Source: Clostridiales bacterium (lineage in GTDB: Bacteria; Bacillota; Clostridia; Christensenellales; Aristaeellaceae). Taken from it: 50,502 bases of DNA. The stretch lies in NCBI GenBank assembly GCA_022787165.1, contig JALFVL010000040.1, forward strand, positions 1 through 50,502, given 5' to 3'. This document shows, piece by piece, positions 15,826 to 24,442 of this stretch. The notes beneath the pieces are model-generated. The model was given only the letters and a program-made list of their open reading frames with translations. It did not search any database and was not told the DNA's origin. Made by a program: the position numbers and the translations under genes. The first letter of the stretch is position 1; every line of letters starts with the position of its first letter.

Positions 15826-18423
15826 TCAGATCTTTCTCGCCTTTTCCTTGAGCGCAAAGAGCGTGTTGAGCGCGTCGATGGGCGTCATGGAAAGCACATC
15901 GAGCGCGCGGAGCTCCTCGACCAGATCCATCGCCGGGGATTCAAAGAGCCCGACCTGCTGCGGTGCTCTGTCCACGTCGCTGCCAAGGATATTCTGGCCG
16001 ATGCTCGCCTGATTGACGTCATTTGCCTCGATGCGCGCCAGAATCTCGTGCGCGCGCATGATGACCGCCCTGGGCAGACCTGCCAGATGCGCGACGTGGA
16101 TGCCGAAGCTCTTGTCGGCCCCGCCGCGCTCGATCTTGCGCAGGAAGATGACGTTTTCGCCATGCTCCTTGACGCTGATGCGGTAGTTGACCACGCCGGG
16201 CAGGCTGCCCTCCAGCTCACTGAGCTCGTGATAATGGGTTGCAAACAGCGTCTTGGCGCCGATTTTCTGCTTGTCCACGAGGTATTCGACGACCGCCCAG
16301 GCGATGCTCAGCCCGTCAAACGTGCTCGTTCCGCGACCGATCTCATCAAGGACAATCAGCGACCTCGGCGTCGCGCTGCGCAGGATGTGCGCCATTTCGT
16401 TCATCTCGACCATGAACGTCGACTGGCCGCTGGCCAGGTCGTCCGACGCGCCCACGCGCGTGAAGATTCTGTCCACAATGCCAATCCTGGCGCTGTCCGC
16501 GGGCACAAAGCTGCCCATGTGCGCCATCAGCGTGATCAGCGCGACCTGGCGCATGTAGGTGCTCTTGCCCGCCATGTTCGGCCCGGTGATGATCAGCATC
16601 CTGTTGTCCTCACAGTCCATCAGGGTGCTGTTGGGCACAAAGGGTTCCTCCCCGCTCAGGCCGTCCTCGACGACCGGATGGCGGCCGTTCTGGATGTCGA
16701 GCACGCCGTCCTCGGTGATCTCGGGACGAACGTAGTGATGGCGCACGGCGGCGGTCGCCAGGGACAGGAGCGCGTCAAGCGTCTTGAGCGCCTCCGCCGT
16801 CCGCTGCATGCGCGAAATCTGCCCGGAGAGGAAATCTCGGATTTCGATGAACAGCCCCTGCTCGAGGCGCACGGATTTTTCCTGCGCGCCCAAAACGGTT
16901 TCCTCGATTTCGTGCAGCTCCGGCGTCATATAGCGCTCACAGTTGGCCAGCGTCTGCTTTCGCGTATAGCGATACGGCACCTGATCGTAAAACGACTTGG
17001 TGACCTCGATGTAGTAGCCAAAGACCTTGTTGTACTGGATCTTGAGATTCTTGATCTTGGTGAGCTCCCGCTCCTTTGCCTCCAGCTCCGCAATCCATTG
17101 CTTGCCGTTGGCGGAGGCGGAGCGCAGCTTGTCCAGCTCCGGGTTGTAGCCCTCGCGGATGTAGTGCCCGTCGCTCATCAGCGCAGGCGCGTCGGGATCG
17201 ATTGCCCGAGTCAGCAGGTCGACGATATCATCAAGCGGCTCAAGGCCGTCAAGCAGCTCGGCGAGCTGCCCGGCAGGCGAAAGCGAGGCAAGCGCCTCCC
17301 GGATGGCCGGTACATGCGAGAGCGAATCCCGCAGAGCAAGACAGTCCTTCGCGTTGATCGACCGGTAGGAAATGCGGCTGAGCAGGCGCTCGACGTCGTA
17401 GACAGCGGAGAGCTCCTCCCGAAGCAGCGCGGCCGTCATGTCTGCGCCGGCGAGCGCGGAAACCGCCTCCAGACGCCGCTCGATTTCCTCGCGAACTGCG
17501 AGCGGCTGCTCGATGAAGCCGCGCAGCATGCGCCCGCCCATCGCCGTGCAGGTGTAATCGAGGATGCCCAGCAGCGTCCCCTGCTTCTGGCGGGAGCGCA
17601 TGGTCTCCGTCAGCTCGAGATTGCGCCGCGCGGTATGATCGAGCATCATATAGCGTTTATCATAATACCGCCGCAAGGTCGTGATATGCTCCAGCGCATT
17701 TTTCTGTGTCACGTCGAGGTAGTGCATCAGTGCGCCGGCTGCACGCACGCCGAGGCGAAGCCCTTCCACCCCCAGCGCCTCCAGCGATTGCACGCCGAAA
17801 TGCGCAAACAGCGCTGCCCTGGCCTTGCCGAACTGAAAGCTCCCGCTGTCACGGACATCGACCGGGAGCGACGTGGCGCCCTGAGGCAGCTGTGCATTGG
17901 CGATGATCTCCTTGGGCGAGATGCGCACCAGCTCATCCTGAAGCCGGGAGGCGGCCTTTTCAATCTCGTAGAGGAAAAACTCGCCCGTGGAGACATCGGC
18001 AAAGGCGAGCCCCGCCTTGCTCCCCTCCAGACACACGGAGAGCAAGTAGCTGTTTCTTCGCTCGTCCAGCATCGATTGCTCGATCACTGTGCCCGGCGTC
18101 ACAATGCGGATGACGTCGCGTTTAACCAGTCCCTTGGCCGTGGCAGGATCCTCCATCTGCTCGCAGATGGCGACCTTGTAGCCCTTCTCGATCAGCCGGT
18201 TGATATAGGTTTCCGCGCTGTGGAACGGTACGCCGCACATCGGCGCGCGCTCCTCCATGCCGCAGCTCTTCCCCGTCAGCGTCAGCTCCAGCTCTCTGGA
18301 AACCAGCTTGGCGTCGTCGAAGAACATCTCGTAAAAATCGCCCAGCCGGAAAAAGAGGATCATCCCCGGATACCTTTCCTTCATCTCCAGGTATTGACGC
18401 ATCATGGGGGTCATATTCGCCAT
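15826..18423 (-). CDS. mutS: DNA mismatch recognition protein MutS
   Basis: An 865-residue MutS1. The mismatch-reading FxE motif is FYEMF near residue 32. The ATPase carries GPNMAGKST near 614-622, DEIGRGTSTFDG near 693 and THYHEL near 728. It binds mispaired bases and recruits MutL, encoded directly after it. CGGAGG precedes the ATG. The coding sequence contains no TTA, CTA or TCA codon, which leaves the opposite strand open over its full length. Confidence 0.97.
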   Translation of the reverse strand: MANMTPMMRQYLEMKERYPGMILFFRLGDFYEMFFDDAKLVSRELELTLTGKSCGMEERAPMCGVPFHSAETYINRLIEKGYKVAICEQMEDPATAKGLVKRDVIRIVTPGTVIEQSMLDERRNSYLLSVCLEGSKAGLAFADVSTGEFFLYEIEKAASRLQDELVRISPKEIIANAQLPQGATSLPVDVRDSGSFQFGKARAALFAHFGVQSLEALGVEGLRLGVRAAGALMHYLDVTQKNALEHITTLRRYYDKRYMMLDHTARRNLELTETMRSRQKQGTLLGILDYTCTAMGGRMLRGFIEQPLAVREEIERRLEAVSALAGADMTAALLREELSAVYDVERLLSRISYRSINAKDCLALRDSLSHVPAIREALASLSPAGQLAELLDGLEPLDDIVDLLTRAIDPDAPALMSDGHYIREGYNPELDKLRSASANGKQWIAELEAKERELTKIKNLKIQYNKVFGYYIEVTKSFYDQVPYRYTRKQTLANCERYMTPELHEIEETVLGAQEKSVRLEQGLFIEIRDFLSGQISRMQRTAEALKTLDALLSLATAAVRHHYVRPEITEDGVLDIQNGRHPVVEDGLSGEEPFVPNSTLMDCEDNRMLIITGPNMAGKSTYMRQVALITLMAHMGSFVPADSARIGIVDRIFTRVGASDDLASGQSTFMVEMNEMAHILRSATPRSLIVLDEIGRGTSTFDGLSIAWAVVEYLVDKQKIGAKTLFATHYHELSELEGSLPGVVNYRISVKEHGENVIFLRKIERGGADKSFGIHVAHLAGLPRAVIMRAHEILARIEANDVNQASIGQNILGSDVDRAPQQVGLFESPAMDLVEELRALDVLSMTPIDALNTLFALKEKARKI

Positions 18424-18476
18424 GTTTCAGCCTCCGTACAGCCTAAATGATGGGTTTGGGCCGGCGCCCGGCCTTC

Positions 18477-18872
18477 TCAGTGGCAGCCGCCGCAGGAAGC
18501 GCAGTTGCCGGAGCAGCCGCCGCCCTGGGCAACCTCGCCGGTGACGATGAATTCGAGAATCTGGTTGACGGAATTCATCAGCTCGGAGAATTTCTGCCGG
18601 GACGCGGTCATCGCGTCGACGGCGGGCATGGCGTTCATCGCCCGCTGCACCTCGTCCATCTCGCTGCCATAGCGCGCGATCAGCTCGGCATCCGGCTCCT
18701 CCTGGCGCATCACCTCATTGAGCGCCTCCTTCAGCTCGAGATAGCGCCCCATCGCCTCGGCGACCGCCGGATCGGTCATGGCCGCCTTTTCGGTGATCTG
18801 CATGTTCTTGTATTCGTCGGAAGCGACAATCGCTTCGCCCAGCGCGCGGGCGCAATCGGTAACCTGGCTCAT
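18477..18872 (-). CDS. YlbF/RicF-family protein with a cysteine tail
   Basis: A 131-residue mostly helical protein of the YlbF/YmcA (com_ylbF) family. In Bacillus subtilis YlbF, YmcA and YaaT form the Y-complex, which carries iron-sulfur clusters, supports RNase Y mRNA processing and promotes Spo0A activation, competence and biofilm formation. The C-terminus here is a glycine-rich CxxxCxxCxxC cluster (CSGNCASCGGC), which fits cluster binding. The start is ATG 18872 with AGGAGG seven or eight bases upstream. A GGCCGG-GCG-CCGGCC hairpin follows the stop (18462-18476). Its place between miaB and mutS recurs in Clostridia and Bacilli. Confidence 0.85.
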   Translation of the reverse strand: MSQVTDCARALGEAIVASDEYKNMQITEKAAMTDPAVAEAMGRYLELKEALNEVMRQEEPDAELIARYGSEMDEVQRAMNAMPAVDAMTASRQKFSELMNSVNQILEFIVTGEVAQGGGCSGNCASCGGCH

Positions 18873-18924
18873 GAAAAAACCTCCTGTTTCATCAAATGAT
18901 TTGTGTGGTTGTCCGTTCTCCTTG

Positions 18925-20349
18925 TCAGTCCTTCGTCTCAATCAGCTCGCCGCGCAGCGTGCTCTCGCCGCTGGAGGTGATACGCACGCGGACGATTTGA
19001 CCGATCAGATCCCTTGTCCCGGGGAAATTGACGGTGATGTTGTATTCGTTCTTGCCGGCCATCTGGCGTTCATCCCGCTTGGAGGCCTCGTCGACAAGGA
19101 CGCTGTGAATCTGGCCGATGTAGCCGGCATAGCGCCTGTGCGTAATCTCCTTTTGCAGCGCAATCAGCTTCTGGATGCGCCGGGAGGAGACCTCCTCGGG
19201 AATCTGATCGGGCATGTCCGCCGCCCGCGTACCCACGCGCGGAGAATAGATGAACGTGAACGCGCTGTCGTAGCCGACGCGCTCCACGAGGGAGCAGGTC
19301 TCCTCAAAATCCTCCTCCGTCTCGCCCGGGTAGCCGACGATCAGATCAGTCGTCAAGCTGATATCGGGCACCTTCGCGCGCAGGGCACTCACGCGCTCCA
19401 GATATGCCTCACGCGTATAGCGGCGGTTCATCGACTGCAATATGCGGTTGCTGCCATGCTGAACAGGCAGATGCAGCGCATGACAAATATGCTTCCCCAT
19501 GGCCATGACATCGATGAGCTCGTCTGAAAGATCTTTCGGATGGGAGGTCATGAAGCGGATTCGCTCGATGCCGGTTTCGTCAAGCGCCGCGAGGAGCTGC
19601 GCAAAGCTGAGCTCCCCCTCCACGTCCAGTCCGTAGGAATTGACGTTCTGCCCCAGCAGCATGATCTCCTTGACGCCCTCGGCCTTGAGCTGGCGGGCCT
19701 CTTCAAGAATGCGCGCAGAGGAGCGGGAGCGCTCCCTGCCGCGCACATAGGGCACGATGCAGTAGGAGCAGAAGTTGTTGCAGCCGTACATGATCGTGAT
19801 GTAGGCGTGATCAGGGCTGCTGCGGCGAACAGGCAGCTCCTCCGGAATACTCCCCTCGTCATCCTGCAGCACCTCGACGACGCGCCGGCGCGACTTGACC
19901 GCCTGAAGCATCAGCTGCGGAAAGCGGTAGAGGTTGTGGGTGCCAAACGCGACATCCACAAACGGATACTGCCTGAGGATCTGCTCACCCATGCCCGGCT
20001 GCTGCATCATGCAGCCGCAGACGGCGACCATCATCTCCGGCCGCGTCTTCTTGAGTTCCTTGAGCCAGACAACGTTGCCCAGCGCACGCCGCTGCGCGTT
20101 GTCGCGCACACAGCAGGTGTTGAAAATGACAAAATCCGCCTGCTCGCGGCCCGGCGCGGGCGTCATGCCCATCTCGGAAAGCATGCCCTCGAGCGTCTCG
20201 CTGTCATGCGCGTTCATCTGACAGCCGTAGGTCACGACGCAATAGGTTTTCGGCCTATCCTCAATCGCCGCAAATTCGCGCATCCAGGAGCGCTGGCGCG
20301 CAATCTCCTCGGCCGGCAGTTCAATCGCTTCGGTTCTTTTCATTGACAT
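18925..20349 (-). CDS. miaB: tRNA methylthiotransferase MiaB
   Basis: A 474-residue radical-SAM enzyme that turns i6A37 into ms2i6A37 in tRNA. The N-terminal UPF0004 domain binds one 4Fe-4S cluster through the cysteines of TYGCQMN, NTCCVRD and AVCGCMMQQ. The radical-SAM cluster motif CNNFCSYC is near residue 190. A TRAM domain closes the C-terminus (about 405-470). About 30 residues precede the usual MiaB start, as is common in Clostridia. It lies 12 bases after rng and about 50 before ylbF. Confidence 0.96.
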   Translation of the reverse strand: MSMKRTEAIELPAEEIARQRSWMREFAAIEDRPKTYCVVTYGCQMNAHDSETLEGMLSEMGMTPAPGREQADFVIFNTCCVRDNAQRRALGNVVWLKELKKTRPEMMVAVCGCMMQQPGMGEQILRQYPFVDVAFGTHNLYRFPQLMLQAVKSRRRVVEVLQDDEGSIPEELPVRRSSPDHAYITIMYGCNNFCSYCIVPYVRGRERSRSSARILEEARQLKAEGVKEIMLLGQNVNSYGLDVEGELSFAQLLAALDETGIERIRFMTSHPKDLSDELIDVMAMGKHICHALHLPVQHGSNRILQSMNRRYTREAYLERVSALRAKVPDISLTTDLIVGYPGETEEDFEETCSLVERVGYDSAFTFIYSPRVGTRAADMPDQIPEEVSSRRIQKLIALQKEITHRRYAGYIGQIHSVLVDEASKRDERQMAGKNEYNITVNFPGTRDLIGQIVRVRITSSGESTLRGELIETKD

Positions 20350-20361
20350 CGTTCCTCTTCG

Positions 20362-21810
20362 TTATTCTGTCACGGCATGAAGCAGCGCCTGCGCCCCGCT
20401 GGGCGCCGTTCCTGCTTCAAGCTGCTCAATGTCCCATCTGTCCGGCCGTCGCCCGCCTGCACTGAGCGCATACACCTCGGCCTCGAGCGGATTTAGGCAT
20501 GCCGCCAGGGCGACAGCCGTCTGCGGCGCGCAGCGCACCAGAAAGGGGCCGCGCTGACCGGAAAGGGCCAACCGCCGAACCTGCCTCAGCGCGCTGCATG
20601 CCGCCGCTTCGGCGCAGAGCATTTCTCCGGCCCCCGCACAGGCCGTGCAGGAGACGCAGAGCTGCCTGTGCAGCGCGTCTCCCTTGCGCTTTCGTGTCAT
20701 CTCAAGCAGGCCGAGCTTCGTGATGCCCATCACCTTGACCGGCATGCTGTCGCAGGAAACCGCCTGACGGAAGGCCTGAAGCACGGCCTCCCGGTTCTCT
20801 TCCGGCTTCATATCGATCAGATCGACGACGATCATCCCGCCCAGATTTCTCAGCCGGATCTGGCGCGCCACCTCGCGGGCGGCCTCGAGGTTGACGCGCA
20901 GCGCCGTCTCCTCGATGTCCCTGCCCAGCGTCATCTTCCCCGAATTGACGTCGATGACCGTCATCGCCTCGCAGATGTCGATCACCAGATAACCGCCGCC
21001 GGGCAGCCAAGCACGCCTGCGCAGCGCCTTGTCGATCGCTTCCTCCAGGGAAAAGGCATCAAAGAGCAGCGTCTTTCGCTCCTCAAACCATTCGATGCGG
21101 GTTTGGGGATGAAGCAGGCCCTGCGCCTGCTGGTCCTTGAGCCGCATGGCGTGAGCAAGGCTCGTCGTCAGGATTCGGTCGACCTGCTTGCCCGCCCAAT
21201 CCCGGATGAGGCGATCCTCAAGAGGCGGCGAGGCCCAGAGCATGCCTGGCTTTGCCATGCCTGCCGCCCGCCTCTCGATCTCCTGCCAGGTCTCGTGAAG
21301 CGCTTGGGCCTCCTGCTCAAGGCGCTCCACCGTCACATCCTGCGACGCCGTTCGGACGATCAGCCCGCATTCCGGCGGACAGACGCTGAGGGCAGCCTCG
21401 GCAAGCGCCTGCCTGTCCGCCTCGTTTTTGATCTTTTGGGAGACATGAATACCCGGCTTGCCGGGGACGAGAACGAGCGTCTGCCCGGCGAGGTTGATCC
21501 GGGTGGTCACGCGCAGGCCCTTGGTGTCGGTTGCCTGCCTGGCTGCGCCCTGGACGATCAGCATGTCGCCGCAGCGAAGCGGCTCGGGACCCGCTTCATC
21601 AAGCGGCAAAAAGGCGTTGAGCGCGAGACCGATGTCCACAAACGCCGCGCAGACCGACGGTCTGATCTGCATCACGCGCCCATAAAACAGACTTTCGGTC
21701 AGATTTTCGCGTTTTGCCCGCTCCAGATGGAGCTCGCAGAGGCTGCCATCCTCCACAACCGCCGCCCGCGTCCAGCCGCTCTGGCAGTCAAACAGCAGAT
21801 TTCTTTCCAT
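20362..21810 (-). CDS. rng: Ribonuclease G/E family endoribonuclease
   Basis: A 482-residue enzyme of RNase G length that processes rRNA and decays mRNA. An S1 domain occupies about residues 38-118 (YGRVMQIRPSVCAAFVDIG). The catalytic DNase I-like part has VIDVNSGK near 290 and VVDLIDMK near 330, whose aspartates bind magnesium. The zinc-link CTACAGAG (CxxCxGxG) is near 392. There is no long RNase E scaffold region. It follows the DUF2344 gene by five bases, the order usual in Clostridia. Confidence 0.94.
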   Translation of the reverse strand: MERNLLFDCQSGWTRAAVVEDGSLCELHLERAKRENLTESLFYGRVMQIRPSVCAAFVDIGLALNAFLPLDEAGPEPLRCGDMLIVQGAARQATDTKGLRVTTRINLAGQTLVLVPGKPGIHVSQKIKNEADRQALAEAALSVCPPECGLIVRTASQDVTVERLEQEAQALHETWQEIERRAAGMAKPGMLWASPPLEDRLIRDWAGKQVDRILTTSLAHAMRLKDQQAQGLLHPQTRIEWFEERKTLLFDAFSLEEAIDKALRRRAWLPGGGYLVIDICEAMTVIDVNSGKMTLGRDIEETALRVNLEAAREVARQIRLRNLGGMIVVDLIDMKPEENREAVLQAFRQAVSCDSMPVKVMGITKLGLLEMTRKRKGDALHRQLCVSCTACAGAGEMLCAEAAACSALRQVRRLALSGQRGPFLVRCAPQTAVALAACLNPLEAEVYALSAGGRRPDRWDIEQLEAGTAPSGAQALLHAVTE

Positions 21811-21815
21811 AGAAA

Positions 21816-22496
21816 TTACAGATCAATCAGCGGCGTCAGAACGCCATTCTTTTCGCCCAGCAGGCGGGTTCTGCGGATCTCGGCGTGAGGCAACGGCGCG
21901 TTGGCATACGCCGCCAGTGAGGAGAGCAGCAGATCGGGCTTGAGCGTCGCCGTCTCCACAAAGGAAACACGCGCCTGCAGCACAGCCTCTTCGCTGCCGC
22001 TATGCTCTGCGGTGAGCGCATGCAGCATGGGCCGGATGTTGACCAGCGCCTCGCCGCGCTTGCTCTTGCGCATCGCCATGATTTCCGTCTCCGCGAGGAA
22101 GGCGGGAATCGCAGCGACGATCGCATCCGTCCCCTCTCCGCTCAGGCGGATGCGGTATTCCGCCTGCCGAAGCGCCGCCATGACCTTTGGAAAGTCGTCC
22201 TCCACCAGGCGCACGCGGGTTACCGGGAGCGAGGGCGGCAGAACGCGGTTCATCGCCTCCAGGCATTCCCGCTCCGTGACCTCGCCGGACAGCGACACGT
22301 CGAGCAGCTCCGCGTCTCCCGGGATGCCGGTGGAAAGCGCGGAGGCGAAGGACATCACGATGTGCGGATTAAAGCCGCTCGAATACTTGATCGGCAGGCC
22401 GCTGCGCCGCAGCGCACGCTGCATGGTTCTTTGCAAGTCGAGCAGGCCGAGATGGCGGACGATGTCGTCCTTGCGGAATTCAACGAGCATTCTCAT
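21816..22496 (-). CDS. TIGR03936/DUF2344 radical-SAM-associated protein
   Basis: A 226-residue protein starting RMLVEFRKDDIVRHLGLLDLQRTMQRALRR, then GLPIKYSSGFNPH, the hallmark of the DUF2344 family. It is always found next to, or fused to, the TIGR03960 radical-SAM protein, and here its first four bases overlap that gene. A role in RNA or ribosome modification is suspected from the rng linkage, but the reaction is not known to me. Confidence 0.9.
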   Translation of the reverse strand: MRMLVEFRKDDIVRHLGLLDLQRTMQRALRRSGLPIKYSSGFNPHIVMSFASALSTGIPGDAELLDVSLSGEVTERECLEAMNRVLPPSLPVTRVRLVEDDFPKVMAALRQAEYRIRLSGEGTDAIVAAIPAFLAETEIMAMRKSKRGEALVNIRPMLHALTAEHSGSEEAVLQARVSFVETATLKPDLLLSSLAAYANAPLPHAEIRRTRLLGEKNGVLTPLIDL

Positions 22497-24334
22497 CGGC
22501 CTTCACACGCTCCTTCAAATCGCTTGAGCCCGCAGCCCTGACAGCCCTTGCGGCAGTCCGGCGTGACGACGGCCTGCATGGCGCGCTCGTGTTCGCGCCA
22601 GAGGTAGCTCTCCGTCACGCCCGCGTCAATGAACGCCCAGGGCAGCAGCTCGCCCTTCTCGCGGCGGCGGTTCGCGTAGAACGCAGGATCCACGCCGCAC
22701 TGCTCAAACGCCTGCATCCATTTGTCAAACGAGAATTGATCCGACCAGCCGTCAAACCGGCAGCCGAGCCGCCAGGCCGCCTCCAACACGTCAGCCGTCC
22801 TGCGGTCGCCGCGGGCGAACACGGCCTCCAGAAACGAGACATGAGGTTCATGCCAGTTGAACTCGACGCCCTTGATGTGCATGATCTGGCAGAGATGGCG
22901 CTGCTTTTCCTCGAACTGCGCGATGGTATCCTGCGGCTCCCACTGGAACGGCGTGAACGGCTTGGGCACAAAGCAGGACGCGCTGCAATTCACGCGCAGG
23001 CCGCGCGCACGCAGGTTTTTCGGCGTGCTGAAATATTGCCGGACGACCTTGCCGGCCAGATCCGCGATGCCGTCGAGATCCTCCGTCGTCTCCGTGGGCA
23101 GGCCGAACATGAAGTAGAGCTTGATGCTGCTCCATCCGCCCGCAAAGGCGTCGGATACGGAGCTGATCAGATCCTCCTCCGTGATGCCCTTGTTGATGAC
23201 GTCGCGCAGGCGCTGCGTGCCCGCCTCCATGGCGTAGGTCAGGCTCGTCTTGCGAACCTTCTGCGTCTCCTCAAGCGTCTCCTTGAGCTCGCTGTCCAGG
23301 CGCAGCGACGGGAGCGACAGCGCAACCCGCTTTTCTTCAAAGCGCTCCATCAGCGCATGCGCCAGCTGCGGCAGGCAGGAATAGTCTCCCGTGGAGAGCG
23401 AGGAGAGCGTGATCTCCTCATAACCCGTCTCGTCGACCAGCTTTTTTGCCAGATCCAGCAGATGCTCCACGCTGCGCTCGCGCACGGGCCGATAGATCAT
23501 GCCCGCCTGACAGAAACGGCAGCCGCGCGTGCAGCCGCGCAGCACCTCGATGTTGATGCGGTCGTGGACGATCTCCATAAAGGGGACGATCACGCTCTCG
23601 GGATACTCTGCGTGATCCAGATCGGCGATCATGTTCTTGACGACGGTGCGCGGCACCCCTTCCTGCGTCGGCTCAAACGAGGCAAGCGTACCGTCCTCGT
23701 GATACGCCGCCTTGTAGAGGCTGGGCACATAAACGCCTCGGAGCTTCGCCAGGCGGCGCAGGCATTCCTCACGCGAGACGCCCTCCTGCTTGCATTGCTT
23801 GACGACGTCGATCGTCTCCAGCGTGCTGATCTCTCCGTCTCCGATGGAGAACGCGTCGATGAAGTGATAGAGCGGCTCCGGGTTGAAGGCACAGGGCCCG
23901 CCCGCGATGACGATGGGGTCATCCCAGGTTCTATCCTCGCTGTGCAGCGGAATGCCGGACAGGTCGAGAATCTCCAGAATGTTGGTGTAGCTCATCTCAT
24001 ACTGGAGCGTGATGCCCAACATGTCAAACTCTCCGACCGGGGAGCGGCTCTCCAGCGAAAACAGCGGCACATGCTCCTGCCTCATCAGGTCGGCCATGTC
24101 CACCCACGGCATGAAGACGCGCTCGCAGAGCGCATCCTCCCGCTTATTGATGATATCATAGAGAATCCGCGAGCCCAGATGGGACATGCCCACCTCATAC
24201 ACATCCGGAAACGCAAAGGCATATCGAATCGCGACGCTCGACGGATCTTTGATGACGGCGTTCATCTCTCCGCCCATGTAGCGCGCAGGCTTCTGCACTC
24301 GATCAAGCAGCGCGTCAATCTGATTTTTGAGCAA
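22493..24334 (-). CDS. TIGR03960 B12-binding radical-SAM protein
   Basis: A 613-residue protein with an N-terminal cobalamin-binding-like domain (DVYEVGMSHLG, then GGPCAFNPEPLY near 150) and a radical-SAM domain with CTRGCRFCQAG near 280. The C-terminal part carries further cysteines, ending CRKGCQGCG. The family partner is the DUF2344 protein downstream. The start is placed at TTG 24334, six bases after GGGAGGG. An ATG at 24361 would give nine more residues, but it lies at or before the expected start of transcription from the promoter at 24365-24393 and has no ribosome binding site. The substrate is unknown. Confidence 0.9.
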   Translation of the reverse strand: MLKNQIDALLDRVQKPARYMGGEMNAVIKDPSSVAIRYAFAFPDVYEVGMSHLGSRILYDIINKREDALCERVFMPWVDMADLMRQEHVPLFSLESRSPVGEFDMLGITLQYEMSYTNILEILDLSGIPLHSEDRTWDDPIVIAGGPCAFNPEPLYHFIDAFSIGDGEISTLETIDVVKQCKQEGVSREECLRRLAKLRGVYVPSLYKAAYHEDGTLASFEPTQEGVPRTVVKNMIADLDHAEYPESVIVPFMEIVHDRINIEVLRGCTRGCRFCQAGMIYRPVRERSVEHLLDLAKKLVDETGYEEITLSSLSTGDYSCLPQLAHALMERFEEKRVALSLPSLRLDSELKETLEETQKVRKTSLTYAMEAGTQRLRDVINKGITEEDLISSVSDAFAGGWSSIKLYFMFGLPTETTEDLDGIADLAGKVVRQYFSTPKNLRARGLRVNCSASCFVPKPFTPFQWEPQDTIAQFEEKQRHLCQIMHIKGVEFNWHEPHVSFLEAVFARGDRRTADVLEAAWRLGCRFDGWSDQFSFDKWMQAFEQCGVDPAFYANRRREKGELLPWAFIDAGVTESYLWREHERAMQAVVTPDCRKGCQGCGLKRFEGACEGR

Positions 24335-24364
24335 AGCATTCCCTCCCACTGTACAATCCATTCT

Positions 24365-24393
24365 ATTTTAATCTGTTTTGCAAGGATGGTCAA
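24365..24393 (-). promoter_or_regulatory. Promoter of the operon from the B12/radical-SAM gene to miaA
   Basis: Read leftward, TTGACC (24393-24388) and TAAAAT (24370-24365) are 17 bases apart. Transcription would begin near 24358, inside the first codons of the longest open frame, which argues for the TTG start at 24334. Confidence 0.75.
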
Positions 24394-24442
24394 GCCCCGG
24401 CAAACCCGCAGATGAAATTTCCTGAACAGGCAAACCCGCTGG

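Noticed and set aside
15580-18450. A 956-codon rightward open frame opposite mutS
   Set aside because: It is in exact codon register with mutS and exists because mutS lacks TTA, CTA and TCA codons. There is no ribosome binding site and no recognisable domain.
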